The notes: generated from the letters alone by a model not told the origin. Positions 16,868 through 26,025 are shown, counted from the stretch's first letter. The stretch is DNA of 45,322 nucleotides from Ga0074130 sp035565355 (GCA_035565355.1 DATMSM010000030.1:1-45322); one strand, 5' to 3'. Made by a program: numbers and translations.

Positions 16868-18244
16868 CTATTGGGCACCCTTGCCTCCGACCACGACGCC
16901 GACGGTTTCGAACAGCACCACCAGATCCAGCAGCAGAGTGTGGTTCTTCACATAGTAGAGATCGTATTGCAGCTTGTGCACGGCATCGTCGACCGAGGCA
17001 CCGTAGTGGTAGCGCACCTGGGCCCAGCCGGTAACGCCCGGCTTGACGCTGTGCCGCACGGTGTAGAACGGAATTTCCTTGATCAGCTTGTCGACGAAGA
17101 AGGGACGCTCCGGCCGCGGGCCGACCATGCTCATGTCGCCCTTGAGCACACAATAGAGCTGCGGCAATTCATCGATGCGGGTCTTGCGGATAAAGCGGCC
17201 TATGCGCGTTACCCGGTCATCGTTGCGCACGGCCCAGCGCGGCTTACCGTCACTCTCCGCGTCACAGCGCATGCTACGGAACTTGATGACATTGAAGAGG
17301 CGGCCATTCAGTCCGACCCGCTCCTGTCGGTAGAAGATGGGGCCGCCATCCTCGATCAGGATCAGGATCATCGTCACCAGCATGACGGGCGTCACCAGCA
17401 CCAGCAACACCAGTGCGCAGATACAGTCGAAGACGCGCTTGATGCTGGTGCGCAGCGTGCCCTGGTTGAAACCTTCGCCAAAGATCAGCCAGCCGGCCTT
17501 GAGTGCATCAATGCGGATCTGACCGAGCATGCTTTCGAAATGGCTGGAAAGGTCCATAACCTTCACGCCGGAGATGCGGCAGTCGAGCAATTCACGCAGC
17601 GGCAGCACCCCGCCGCGCCGCTCGCGCACCGCCACGATGATTTCATCCACCTTGAGGGCGACCGCCGTGTCCGACAGCGACATGTCCCGGGTCAGGACGC
17701 GCTCGGACTGCACATGCACCTCCTCGTCCGGATGGCCCGGATAGAAGCCGCTGATTTCGACCGACGGGTCATCCTGCACGAGCGAGTCAGCTACCCCCTT
17801 GGCCTCTTTGCCCACGCCGATGATGAGCACGCGATGGCGCACCAAGGTGCCGGTACGGTTGTGCTGGACACGCACACGATTGGCGAGCATGCCGAAGATG
17901 GCCGCCATTCCGGTAACTTCGAGCAAATGCCGATTCAACTGCGCATCCGGCAGCAGCAACAGGATCAGATAGGCGATCGGCACCGAGAGGTGCAGGGAAA
18001 GTACCGCACGGGCGCGGGTATCCGCGATGCTACGGCTGTGGATGCGCTGGTACATGCCCAGCCAGCCGTTCAGTGCCAGCATGGTCAAGCCGAGCAGAAT
18101 GGCATAGATAGAAACGGAAAAAAGGCTGACCGGCAAACCGCTATGCCACCAGAGGGCGGCGATCAGTACGCCGACACATACAAACCCGAAATCCAGCACG
18201 ACCTGCAGCACAGTGTGCAGGCGTAATCCGTATCCGAGCACCAT
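16868..18244 (-). CDS. epsB: XrtA-type polyprenyl-phosphate sugar-1-phosphate transferase EpsB
   Basis: The product is about 458 residues (TIGR03013-like). Four N-terminal membrane helices are followed by a nucleotide-binding-like CoA_binding region (VLIIGVGKEAKGVADSL). The C-terminal bacterial sugar transferase domain has its own helix (CALVLLVLVTPVMLVTMI), FRSMR, the Asp-Glu pair in KTRIDELPQL, and MVGPRPERP. It starts the exopolysaccharide by moving a sugar phosphate onto undecaprenyl phosphate at the inner membrane. The frame opens at 18409, but the first 55 residues look non-native; ATG 18244 is chosen. A TTG at 18256, 3 nt after GGGGGAG, is an alternative start. It is the first gene of the block that continues with prsK. 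Confidence 0.92.
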   Translation of the reverse strand: MVLGYGLRLHTVLQVVLDFGFVCVGVLIAALWWHSGLPVSLFSVSIYAILLGLTMLALNGWLGMYQRIHSRSIADTRARAVLSLHLSVPIAYLILLLLPDAQLNRHLLEVTGMAAIFGMLANRVRVQHNRTGTLVRHRVLIIGVGKEAKGVADSLVQDDPSVEISGFYPGHPDEEVHVQSERVLTRDMSLSDTAVALKVDEIIVAVRERRGGVLPLRELLDCRISGVKVMDLSSHFESMLGQIRIDALKAGWLIFGEGFNQGTLRTSIKRVFDCICALVLLVLVTPVMLVTMILILIEDGGPIFYRQERVGLNGRLFNVIKFRSMRCDAESDGKPRWAVRNDDRVTRIGRFIRKTRIDELPQLYCVLKGDMSMVGPRPERPFFVDKLIKEIPFYTVRHSVKPGVTGWAQVRYHYGASVDDAVHKLQYDLYYVKNHTLLLDLVVLFETVGVVVGGKGAQ

Positions 18245-18387
18245 CGTTGTAGCCAAGTTCTCCCCCGTGGAGCGCTTTGAGTAAACAGAAACGTGCCGGA
18301 TATATCCGCTGCCGGCGCAAGTATCATTATTTATTGTTAGGAAATAGTACCTGCGGCGCGTGCTTTTATCAATCTTTTCATAAGAAC

Positions 18388-18410
18388 AATGGCCGCAAAT
18401 AGCGGCCATT
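18388..18410 (-). terminator. Hairpin downstream of nagZ
   Basis: Perfect 9-bp stem AATGGCCGC / GCGGCCATT with loop AAATA, 34 bp after the nagZ stop. The sequence after it on the minus strand (GTTCTTATG) has only a short U-rich tract, so termination may be incomplete. It separates the housekeeping cluster from epsB. Confidence 0.55.
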
Positions 18411-18443
18411 GCGGCGTTCCTGCAAATTCAGGCGAAATTCGGC

Positions 18444-19517
18444 TCAGGCGATCAGGGTGTGCTCCGACAGTTTTTTCACATTTCGGCAATAATCCAAATT
18501 TGCCTGAAGTTCAGCCCAGTTCATGCGCGGTGCTGCAGTCGGCTGCAAGCTGGCGATGCGCGCACTGCGGCGCGCATCTGGCGTCATTTGCCATTGCGCC
18601 AGCACCTGCCCCGCCGCCTCTGGCGCATTGCAGACCAGCAACATATCGCAGCCGGCCTCCCAGGCGGCCTGGACGCGCTCCAGGATGCCGCCGGCAACGC
18701 TGGCGCCCTCCATCGACAGATCGTCGCTGAACACAACCCCATCGAAACCGAGCTCCTCACGCAACATCTTGTGCCAGACCGGCGAAAACCCCGCCGGCCG
18801 ATGATCGACCGCCGGATAGATGACGTGCGCAGGCATGACCGCATCGACCCGGCCCAGGCGGAAAGCAGCAATGTCTTCCTGCAATTGCGCCAGCGAACGC
18901 TCATCCACCGGTATCGCCACATGCGAGTCCGCAGCGACGTGACCATGGCCGGGGAAGTGTTTGCCGCAGGATTTCATGCCGGCGGCATGCAGGCCCTCGA
19001 TCAGCGCATTCGCCAGCGCTGCCACCACGGCCGGATCGCGGCCGAAAGAGCGATCACCGATGACGCTGCTTTGGCCGTAGTCGAGATCAAGTACCGGCGT
19101 AAATGAAAAATCCACACCGCAGGCCAGCAGCTCGCTCGCCAGCAACCCGCCAACCGCACGCGCGGCCGCCAGCCCGGCCGCCGCGTCCTGCGCATGCAAC
19201 TCGCCGAGGCGACGCATCGCCGGCAGGCGCGTGAAACCTTCGCGGAAGCGTTGCACGCGGCCGCCCTCGTGATCGACGGCAATCAGCAGGCGCGGCTCGC
19301 GCAGCGCATGAATCTCGCTGCACAGCGTCGTCAGCTGTTCGCGCGAGGTGTAGTTACGGGTAAACAGGATGATGCCGCCCACCAGAGGGTGACACAGGCG
19401 CTCGCGATCCAGCTCGCTCAGCTCGGTGCCGGCAATGTCTATCATCAGCGGGCCCAGCGCTTGCGGACCCGAAGCTTGCGGCCGCGATGTTTGCGAATCT
19501 GTAGGCGAAGTCTTCAT
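18444..19517 (-). CDS. nagZ: Beta-N-acetylhexosaminidase NagZ (GH3)
   Basis: This 357-residue cytoplasmic enzyme releases N-acetylglucosamine from anhydro-muropeptides in wall recycling. It has LGPLMIDIAG at the usual N-terminus, VDHEGGRVQR, KHFPGHG (186-192) with the general acid/base His region, and the nucleophile motif FSDDLSM (263-269). The first 20 or so residues (Ser/Gln/Ala-rich) are a short extension relative to most NagZ proteins, but the ATG at 19517 overlaps the acpS stop by 4 bp and is preceded by GGAAAAAG, so it is retained. Recycling by NagZ pairs functionally with lytic transglycosylases such as the one at 9675-10535. Confidence 0.95.
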   Translation of the reverse strand: MKTSPTDSQTSRPQASGPQALGPLMIDIAGTELSELDRERLCHPLVGGIILFTRNYTSREQLTTLCSEIHALREPRLLIAVDHEGGRVQRFREGFTRLPAMRRLGELHAQDAAAGLAAARAVGGLLASELLACGVDFSFTPVLDLDYGQSSVIGDRSFGRDPAVVAALANALIEGLHAAGMKSCGKHFPGHGHVAADSHVAIPVDERSLAQLQEDIAAFRLGRVDAVMPAHVIYPAVDHRPAGFSPVWHKMLREELGFDGVVFSDDLSMEGASVAGGILERVQAAWEAGCDMLLVCNAPEAAGQVLAQWQMTPDARRSARIASLQPTAAPRMNWAELQANLDYCRNVKKLSEHTLIA

Positions 19518-19894
19518 GTGTCTTTTTCCAGAACGACAAAGGCAAGGGCAGTGTCGCGCTCATCGCTGATGGAAAGATGGGCGCGCAGGCGGTGCGCTGC
19601 AATGTAGGCGGCCAGCTCGCCACCGAAGTGAAAATAAGGCTTGCCCAGTGCGTCGTTGAGCACCGCCACGGAAGGCAGCAGCATGGGTGCGCGTATGCCC
19701 ATACCCAGCGCCTTGGCCAGCGCCTCCTTGGCGGCAAAGCGCTTGGCCAGATAGCGGCCCGGATCGGCGGACTTCCGGCACAAGGCAATTTCTTCGACAG
19801 CCAGCAGCTTGGCCAGCGCCCGCTCGCCGTGGCGCACATAGAGCTCGCTCATGCGGGCGATGGCGACAATGTCGGTACCAACGCCGTAGATCAC
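19514..19894 (-). CDS. acpS: Holo-[acyl-carrier-protein] synthase AcpS
   Basis: This 126-residue enzyme transfers 4'-phosphopantetheine from CoA to ACP. Motifs are IYGVGTDIVAIARM with the metal-binding Asp, and FAAKEALAKALGMG. The GTG at 19892-19894 is chosen as start because it overlaps the pdxJ stop as GTGA with AGGA just upstream; the longer frame from 19921 adds residues unlike the family. Its substrate ACP (acpP) is encoded in the same window at 33551-33787. Confidence 0.93.
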   Translation of the reverse strand: MIYGVGTDIVAIARMSELYVRHGERALAKLLAVEEIALCRKSADPGRYLAKRFAAKEALAKALGMGIRAPMLLPSVAVLNDALGKPYFHFGGELAAYIAAHRLRAHLSISDERDTALAFVVLEKDT

Positions 19895-20655
19895 TCTTCC
19901 TGGCCCGCCATGGCGATGCATTGCAGATAGCGCTGCACGGTTTCCCGATAACCGAACTCCAGCGCGTCCGCGATCAGTGCGTGGCCGATGGAAACCTCCC
20001 TCACACCAGGCACCGCGCGCAGAAAATCGCCCAGATTGGCGCGACTGAGGTCGTGGCCAGCATTAACCGCCAGCCCGGCCTTTTGCGCCGCCAGGGCAGT
20101 GGCGGCAAAACGCGCCAGCTGTTCAGACTGTTGCGGCCCAGCATGCGCTGCCGCGTAGGGCTCGGTATACAACTCGACGCGATCAGCGCCGACGACCTTT
20201 GCCAGTTCCATATTGTCCGGCACGGCATCCATAAACAGGCTGACACGCACACCGAGTGCATGACACTCGGCAATCAAGGGTTTAAGGCGCTCGCCATCGG
20301 CCACCAGATCCCAGCCGTGATCGGAGGTGAACTGAGCCTCGCCGTCGGGCACAAAGGTGCATTGCTGCGGCCGCACCACGCGCACAAATTCCATCAGATT
20401 ATGGAAGGGATTGCCCTCGATATTGAATTCGGCCTGCGGCCACTGCCGCAGCAGTTGCGCCAGCGCATGCACGTCGGCGGCGCGGATGTGGCGCTCGTCG
20501 GGGCGCGGATGCACCGTGATGCCCTGCGCGCCGGCCTCAAGGCACTGCGTCGCGGCACGCACGACGTTCGGCACATCCAGATGGCGCGAGTTGCGCAGCA
20601 GCGCCACCTTGTTCACATTGACCGACAGCGCGGTGCCCGTCATCTCATCCATCAC
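19891..20655 (-). CDS. pdxJ: Pyridoxine 5'-phosphate synthase PdxJ
   Basis: This 254-residue TIM barrel catalyses the final ring closure of the DXP-dependent vitamin B6 pathway (aminoacetone phosphate derivative plus DXP). Motifs are LSVNVNKVALLRNSR, GITVHPRPDERHI, EFNIEGNPF, AGHDLSRANL and the ending SIGHALIADALEFGY. The gene overlaps recO upstream (ATGA) and acpS downstream (GTGA), the usual proteobacterial recO-pdxJ-acpS order. Confidence 0.95.
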   Translation of the reverse strand: MMDEMTGTALSVNVNKVALLRNSRHLDVPNVVRAATQCLEAGAQGITVHPRPDERHIRAADVHALAQLLRQWPQAEFNIEGNPFHNLMEFVRVVRPQQCTFVPDGEAQFTSDHGWDLVADGERLKPLIAECHALGVRVSLFMDAVPDNMELAKVVGADRVELYTEPYAAAHAGPQQSEQLARFAATALAAQKAGLAVNAGHDLSRANLGDFLRAVPGVREVSIGHALIADALEFGYRETVQRYLQCIAMAGQEE

Positions 20656-21383
20656 AATTCCTGAAGTTCGACGAAAACGCGACGCGACTGCAGCGTTTGC
20701 CCGCCGAGATAGTGGTTGAACAATTGCCGCATCAACATCTTGCTTTCAAGCTGGGTGCGCGGATCCTGATAATCATCCGCCGCCAGATCGAGCAGCGTCT
20801 TGCCGCGTATGGTCGGCACCCCTTCATTGCGGCTGGCGGGCACGGGGCCGCGCTCGACCAGATACAGGTAGTCGCGCTCGGCACTCACCGGCGTGCCGGC
20901 ACCGGCCTCCTGATCCAGAGTCAGCCCGTAGCCCAGTTCCTTGAGCAGCGTTTTTTCGAAGCGGCGCAACTCGGGCGCATCGCTGGCGCCATTGTCCAAA
21001 CCCATGGCCAAAGCGCCCAGGGCCTGGGCATAGGCGGCGAACAGCAGCGGATGCGCGTCTTCACGCGGCAACAGCTTGAGCAGCAACTCGTTGAGATAGT
21101 AACCCAGCAGCAGGCAGCGCCCCTGTAACAAGGGCACCCCGCCCTGCCACTCCGCCTTGGCCAGCGTCTTGACTTCGCCACCGCCGAACCAGCCCAGCTC
21201 CAGCGGCTGAAAGCCGATCAGAACACCGCGCAGCGCCGAACGCGGCCGGCGCGCACCGCGCGCCAGGATGGAGAGCCGCCCGTGATCGCGGGCGAAAACA
21301 TCAAGGATCAGGCTGGTTTCGCTGTAGGGATAGGCGTGGAGCAGATAGGCTTCGGCGCCGTCGACGCGTTGCTTGCCGGACAT
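20652..21383 (-). CDS. recO: DNA repair protein RecO
   Basis: This 243-residue protein has an OB-fold N-terminus (EAYLLHAYPYSETSLILDVFARDHGRLSILARGARRPRS) and a helical C-terminal domain (RRFEKTLLKELGYGL). RecO works with RecR to load RecA on SSB-coated DNA. The ATG at 21383 (MSGKQRVDGAEAYLL) is preferred; the longer frame from 21416 reads into the CACAGAG inverted repeat and gives a Cys-rich start unlike RecO. No zinc-finger Cys set is visible, as in many proteobacterial members. Confidence 0.93.
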   Translation of the reverse strand: MSGKQRVDGAEAYLLHAYPYSETSLILDVFARDHGRLSILARGARRPRSALRGVLIGFQPLELGWFGGGEVKTLAKAEWQGGVPLLQGRCLLLGYYLNELLLKLLPREDAHPLLFAAYAQALGALAMGLDNGASDAPELRRFEKTLLKELGYGLTLDQEAGAGTPVSAERDYLYLVERGPVPASRNEGVPTIRGKTLLDLAADDYQDPRTQLESKMLMRQLFNHYLGGQTLQSRRVFVELQEL

Positions 21384-21395
21384 GCAAAAACCTTT

Positions 21396-21469
21396 ACCAC
21401 AGAGGCACAGAGACACAGAGAGAACAAAATCCTATAAGCCTCTTCTCTGTGCCTCTGTGTCTCTGTGGT
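21396..21469. repeat. Long inverted repeat of CACAGAGR units between era and recO
   Basis: Arms 21396-21420 and 21445-21469 are complementary over 25 bp with two mismatches and are separated by 24 bp. Each arm is three tandem copies of a CACAGAGA/CACAGAGG-like octamer. The structure could act as a bidirectional transcription stop or RNA-stability hairpin between era and recO. Similar CACAGAGRCACAGAGR sequences are scattered in many proteobacterial genomes, so a mobile or REP-like nature is possible. Confidence 0.75.
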
Positions 21470-21482
21470 TCAAGCATTCTCA

Positions 21483-22373
21483 CTACTCGTAGCCCAAGGA
21501 CTTCAGGGCGCGCTCATCGTCGGCCCAGCCGCTCTTGACCTTGACCCAGGTCTCCAGCCAGACACGGCCGCCGAACAGGCGCTCCATGTCCTTGCGCGCG
21601 TCGGAAGAAATACGCTTGAGCTTCTCGCCGCCCTTGCCGATGACCATGGCCTTATGCGCCTCCTTGTCGACGATCACCGCCGCATGGATGCGACGCAAAT
21701 CGCCTTCCTGCTCGAACTGCTCGATCTCGACCGCCATGCCGTAGGGCAGCTCTTCGCCCAGGCTGCGGAACAGTTTTTCGCGCACGATCTCGGCAGCCAG
21801 AAAACGTTCCGAACGGTCGGTAATGTCGTCCGGATCGAACACGGGGCCGGCTTCCGGCAGATACTGGCGCGTGGCTGCCAGCAGCTCCCGCAGGCCCTGC
21901 GCCTTTTCTGCGCTCACCGGAATCAGTGCGGTGAAGGCATACTCCTTCGCCACCTGCTCCAGGAAAGGCAGCAAGGTCGCCTTGTCCTTGGTCTGGTCGA
22001 TCTTGTTGACCACCAGAATCACCGGCACGCCCTCGGGCAGCATTTCGACGATGGTCTTTTCGCCGCTGCCGAAGCGGCCGGCCTCGATGACGAAATAGAT
22101 GACATCGACGTCGGCCAGGGTCTGCGTGACGCTGCGGTTCATCAGACGGTTCAGCGCATTTTTGTGCTTGGTCTGGAAGCCGGGTGTATCGACGAAGATG
22201 AACTGGGTCGTGTCATCGGTAAACACGCCGGTGATGCGATGCCGGGTCGTCTGCGCCTTGCGCGAGGTAATGCTGACCTTGGCGCCGACCAGGTGATTGG
22301 TCAATGTCGACTTGCCGACATTGGGCCGGCCGACAACTGCGATAAAGCCGGTATGAAAGGTCTGGTCGCTCAT
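21483..22373 (-). CDS. era: GTPase Era
   Basis: This 296-residue ribosome-assembly GTPase has G1 GRPNVGKST, G2/switch region around KAQTTRHRITGV, G3 DTPGF, G4 NKID and G5 VSAEK. The C-terminal KH domain contains VIGKGGEKLKRISSDARKDME and binds the 3' end of 16S rRNA. The ATG at 22371-22373 overlaps the rnc stop by 4 bp, so the longer frame from 22481 is not used. It is coupled with rnc as in most proteobacteria. Confidence 0.97.
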   Translation of the reverse strand: MSDQTFHTGFIAVVGRPNVGKSTLTNHLVGAKVSITSRKAQTTRHRITGVFTDDTTQFIFVDTPGFQTKHKNALNRLMNRSVTQTLADVDVIYFVIEAGRFGSGEKTIVEMLPEGVPVILVVNKIDQTKDKATLLPFLEQVAKEYAFTALIPVSAEKAQGLRELLAATRQYLPEAGPVFDPDDITDRSERFLAAEIVREKLFRSLGEELPYGMAVEIEQFEQEGDLRRIHAAVIVDKEAHKAMVIGKGGEKLKRISSDARKDMERLFGGRVWLETWVKVKSGWADDERALKSLGYE

Positions 22374-23050
22374 GGTTTCTGGGGAATCAATGCAATGGCG
22401 GCCTGCGCCGCCTCCTGCTCCGCGGCGCGGCGGCTGTTGCCGATGCCGGTGGTACGGAGCTTGAGATCGGACAGGCTGCACTCGACCTCGAACTTCTGCG
22501 CATGCGCCTCGCCGTGGGTGGACAACAAGGCATAGACCGGCAGGCTCATATGCCGGCCCTGCAGCAACTCCTGCAGCAGCGTCTTGGGATCCTTGCCGGT
22601 ATTGCGCGGATCGATGGCTTCGAACAATTCAACATACAGGCGGACGATGACCTCCTCGACAGCAGAAAAACCGCTATCCAGGAAAATCGCGCCCAGGGTG
22701 GCCTCGAAGGCATCTGCGAGGATGGAGGGGCGCCTGAAGCCGCCACTTTTGAGCTCGCCTTCGCCCAGCAACAGATAATCGCCGAGCTTGAGTCCGTCCG
22801 CCACGCGATGCAACGTGTCCTGGCGCACGAGATTGGCGCGCAGGCGCGACAGATCGCCTTCGCGCAGCCCCGGGAAGCGGGCGAAAAGCTGGGCCGCGAC
22901 CACACAATTGAGCATGCTGTCGCCGAGAAACTCCAGCCTTTCGTAATGCGGAACACCGTAGCTCCGATGCGTGACCGCCTGTTGCAGCAGGCTACGGGTG
23001 TTGAACTTGTACCCCAGGGCGCGTTCGAGCAGGTGCAGCTGGGATTGCAT
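22370..23050 (-). CDS. rnc: Ribonuclease III
   Basis: This 226-residue double-strand RNA endonuclease has the signature ERLEFLGDSML (about 37-47) with catalytic carboxylates, and DAFEATLGAIFLDSGF. A C-terminal dsRNA-binding domain (DPKTLLQELLQGRHMSLPVYALL ... RRAAEQEAAQAAI) follows. It processes rRNA precursors and structured mRNAs. It is translationally linked to the DUF4845 gene (TAATG) and to era (ATGA). Confidence 0.97.
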   Translation of the reverse strand: MQSQLHLLERALGYKFNTRSLLQQAVTHRSYGVPHYERLEFLGDSMLNCVVAAQLFARFPGLREGDLSRLRANLVRQDTLHRVADGLKLGDYLLLGEGELKSGGFRRPSILADAFEATLGAIFLDSGFSAVEEVIVRLYVELFEAIDPRNTGKDPKTLLQELLQGRHMSLPVYALLSTHGEAHAQKFEVECSLSDLKLRTTGIGNSRRAAEQEAAQAAIALIPQKP

Positions 23051-23424
23051 TAGTCGGCAGAGCTTCCGGAAAAGTCGATCAGGACGCTGATATGACCGAA
23101 GAGGTGAACCTTGCGCTCGTAGGCAAACTCGACCACGACACGGTTACCTTCCTTGCTGATGTCCAGATCGGCGGCGCCGAAGTGCTTGAGGTGATCGATG
23201 TCGGCGCGGCGTTCAAAGCCGCGACGAATATCGGCCACGGTCGAATTCGGATTGCTGTTCGCCTCTTGAGCGACGGCAACGACGTTCGACTTGATCTTGT
23301 AGTACTCCAGATACTCTGGCACCAGTTTCGCGGCCAGCAGTGCAAGCACGCCGGCGATGACGCAAAACAGCAACAGCTTGGACAGCGTAAACCCTCGTTG
23401 CAACCGCAACCTTGCTCCGCTCAT
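23050..23424 (-). CDS. DUF4845 single-pass membrane protein
   Basis: This small protein (about 124 residues) has a type-IV-pilin-like N-terminus (RLRLQRGFTLSKLLLFCVIAGVLALLAAKLVPEYLEYYKIK). One hydrophobic helix and a short extracytoplasmic alpha/beta tail (FERRADIDHLKHFGAADLDISKEG) follow. It is regularly found between lepB and rnc in betaproteobacteria; the function is unknown. The second ATG (23424) is preferred because AAGGG is 7 nt upstream, whereas it directly abuts the ATG at 23430. Confidence 0.88.
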   Translation of the reverse strand: MSGARLRLQRGFTLSKLLLFCVIAGVLALLAAKLVPEYLEYYKIKSNVVAVAQEANSNPNSTVADIRRGFERRADIDHLKHFGAADLDISKEGNRVVVEFAYERKVHLFGHISVLIDFSGSSAD

Positions 23425-23436
23425 GCCCATCCCTTT

Positions 23437-24228
23437 CTAGTGAAAAGCGCCGAGGCGCTTATAGTCGAACGGCCAGCTGAACCAGATGAAAAAAGCCTTG
23501 CCCACGATATTCTCGTCCGGGACAAAGCCCCAGAAACGGCTGTCCTGGGAGTTGTCGCGATTGTCGCCCATCACGAAGTAATGGCCGGCCGGTACGACGC
23601 AACTCACGCTGTCGGTATTGTATTGGCAATTATTTAGGTAGGGAAAGCGCACAATCGGCTCAATACGGGCAGAACTCCGCTGCTCCTCCACCAGAATCTG
23701 GTGCCCGGCCTGACCCAGCTGCTCTGCATAGCGCGGCGTATAGGCCAGCCCGGCGGAAAGAAAGTCTTCAAGCTGCGTGGTCGCGACTTCCTGGCCATTG
23801 ATGCTGAGGCGCTTATTGCGATACACCACCTTGTCACCCGGCAGGCCGACCACCCGCTTGATGTAGTCGAGCGAAGGATTGGGCGGGTAGCGGAAGACGA
23901 TGACGTCGCCACGCACCGGATGCCCCATCTCGACCACCTTCTTGTCGATCACGGGCAGACGGATGCCGTAGGTGTATTTGTTCACCAGGATGAAATCGCC
24001 GACCAGTAGCGTCGGCATCATCGAACCGGAGGGGATCTTGAACGGTTCGACCAGGAAGGAACGCAGGAAGAACACGGCCAGGATGACCGGGAAGAAGCTG
24101 GCGCCCCACTCCACCCAGACCGGATCCGGCGTGCCCGGCGCGCGCCGCTTGCCGAAGTAAAAGCGGTCGGCGGCCCACAGGATGCCGGTCAGCAGACAGC
24201 AGATCAGCAGAATCAACGCAAAATTCAT
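23437..24228 (-). CDS. lepB: Signal peptidase I
   Basis: This 263-residue inner-membrane protease has two N-terminal hydrophobic segments (3-20 and about 44-60). The catalytic Ser69 lies in IPSGSMMPTL and the general-base Lys124 in DYIKRVVGLPGD. The C-terminal box is GHYFVMGDNRDNSQDSRFWGFV. It removes signal peptides of secreted proteins, including many exported products of this window. It lies 3 bp downstream of lepA, as in Escherichia coli. Confidence 0.97.
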   Translation of the reverse strand: MNFALILLICCLLTGILWAADRFYFGKRRAPGTPDPVWVEWGASFFPVILAVFFLRSFLVEPFKIPSGSMMPTLLVGDFILVNKYTYGIRLPVIDKKVVEMGHPVRGDVIVFRYPPNPSLDYIKRVVGLPGDKVVYRNKRLSINGQEVATTQLEDFLSAGLAYTPRYAEQLGQAGHQILVEEQRSSARIEPIVRFPYLNNCQYNTDSVSCVVPAGHYFVMGDNRDNSQDSRFWGFVPDENIVGKAFFIWFSWPFDYKRLGAFH

Positions 24229-24231
24229 GGC

Positions 24232-26025
24232 TTACTTGTCTCCCACGCGCAGCACGGCCAGGAAGGCCTCCTGCGGGATTTCCACGCTGCCGACCTGCTT
24301 CATGCGCTTCTTGCCGGCCTTCTGCTTTTCGAGCAGCTTCTTCTTGCGGCTGATGTCGCCGCCGTAGCACTTGGCCAACACGTCCTTGCGCATGGCCTTG
24401 ACGTTCTCGCGCGCCACGATGGTGGAACCGATTGCGGCCTGAATCGCCACATCGTACATCTGGCGCGGAATCAGCTCGCGCATCTTGGCGGCCAGTTCGC
24501 GGCCGCGATACGGTGCGTTGGCGCGGTGCACGATCAGGGCCAGGGCATCGACCTTGTCGCCGTTGATCAGCACATCCAGCTTGACCACATCGGCGGCGCG
24601 ATACTCCTTGAACTCATAGTCGAGCGAAGCGTAGCCGCGTGATACCGACTTCAATCTGTCGAAGAAATCCATCACCACTTCGGCCATGGGCATCTCGTAG
24701 GTCACCTGCACCTGGCGGCCGTGGTAGGCCAGATTGACCTGATTGCCGCGCTTGGATTCACACAGCGTGATCACCGAGCCCAGGTAGTCCTGCGGCACGA
24801 AGATGGTCGAGGTAATGATAGGCTCGCGGATTTCCTCCAGCTTCTGCCCTTCCGGCAGCTTGGAAGGGTTTTCGACCAGGATGACCTCGCCGTCCTTCAT
24901 CACCACTTCGTACACCACGGTCGGCGCCGTGGTGATGAGATCCATGTCGAACTCGCGCTCCAGCCGTTCCTGCACGATTTCCATGTGCAGCAGGCCGAGA
25001 AAGCCGCAGCGGAAGCCGAAGCCCAGCGCCTGCGAGACTTCCGGCTCATATTGCAGGGAGGCGTCGTTGAGCTGCAGCTTCTCCAGCGAATCGCGCAGAT
25101 TGTCGTACTGGTTCGATTCGACCGGGTACAGGCCGGCGAAGACCTGCGACTTGATTTCCTTGAAGCCGGGCAAGGGCTCTGCCGCCGGGCGATCCACCGC
25201 GGTGATGGTGTCGCCGACCTTGGCGGCCTTCAACTCCTTGATGCCGGAAATGATGAAGCCGACCTCACCCGCCGACAATTGGGGACGTTGCACCGACTTG
25301 GGAGAAAAAACGCCGACCTGTTCGCACAGATAGGTGGCGCCCGATGCCATCAGGCGGATCTTTTCCTTGGCCTTGAGCGTGCCCTGCTTGACGCGCACCA
25401 GCATGATGACACCGACATAGTTGTCGAACCAGGAGTCGATGATCAGCGCCTGCAGCGGCGCCTCCGGATCGCCCTCGGGCGGCGGCACCTTGGCGATGAC
25501 GTATTCGAGGATGTCCTCTATGCCCATGCCGGTCTTGGCCGAGCATGGCACCGCATCGGTGGCGTCGATGCCGATCACTTCCTCGATTTCCTCGCGCGCA
25601 TTGTCGGGATCGGCCGAAGGCAGATCCATCTTGTTGAGCACCGGCAGCACTTCCACGCCGAGATCGAGGGCGGTGTAGCAGTTGGCCACCGTCTGCGCCT
25701 CGACGCCTTGCGAAGCATCGACGACCAGCAGCGCACCTTCGCAGGCGGATAGGCTGCGCGAGACTTCATACGAGAAGTCCACGTGACCCGGGGTATCGAT
25801 CAGGTTCAGGTTATAGACCTGACCGTCACGCGCCTTGTAGTTAAGGGCAGCGGTCTGCGCCTTGATGGTGATGCCGCGCTCCTTCTCCAGATCCATGGAG
25901 TCGAGCACCTGGGCTTCCATCTCGCGATCGGACAAGCCGCCGCAGCGCTGGATGATGCGATCGGCCAGCGTGGACTTGCCGTGGTCGATGTGGGCGATGA
26001 TGGAGAAATTGCGTATGTGTTTCAT
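24232..26025 (-). CDS. lepA: Elongation factor 4 (LepA)
   Basis: This 597-residue translational GTPase opens MKHIRNFSIIAHIDHGKSTL with the P-loop at 11-19. DTPGHVDF, NKMDLP, and the LepA-specific C-terminal block CYGGDISRKKKLLEKQK follow. It acts on ribosomes during initiation or elongation under stress. A longer frame from a TTG at 26061 exists, but the canonical start at 26025 matches the family exactly and the TTG would lie in the terminator preceding this gene. Confidence 0.97.
   Translation of the reverse strand: MKHIRNFSIIAHIDHGKSTLADRIIQRCGGLSDREMEAQVLDSMDLEKERGITIKAQTAALNYKARDGQVYNLNLIDTPGHVDFSYEVSRSLSACEGALLVVDASQGVEAQTVANCYTALDLGVEVLPVLNKMDLPSADPDNAREEIEEVIGIDATDAVPCSAKTGMGIEDILEYVIAKVPPPEGDPEAPLQALIIDSWFDNYVGVIMLVRVKQGTLKAKEKIRLMASGATYLCEQVGVFSPKSVQRPQLSAGEVGFIISGIKELKAAKVGDTITAVDRPAAEPLPGFKEIKSQVFAGLYPVESNQYDNLRDSLEKLQLNDASLQYEPEVSQALGFGFRCGFLGLLHMEIVQERLEREFDMDLITTAPTVVYEVVMKDGEVILVENPSKLPEGQKLEEIREPIITSTIFVPQDYLGSVITLCESKRGNQVNLAYHGRQVQVTYEMPMAEVVMDFFDRLKSVSRGYASLDYEFKEYRAADVVKLDVLINGDKVDALALIVHRANAPYRGRELAAKMRELIPRQMYDVAIQAAIGSTIVARENVKAMRKDVLAKCYGGDISRKKKLLEKQKAGKKRMKQVGSVEIPQEAFLAVLRVGDK

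Noticed and set aside
16016..18226. 736-residue plus-strand frame opposite prsK/epsB
   Set aside because: Shadow of two well-supported genes; rich in His/Gln/Arg from GC-biased third positions.
18245..18320. Possible sigma-54 promoter for epsB (GGCACG on the minus strand)
   Set aside because: The -24 half is good, but the -12 GC is missing at the correct spacing.
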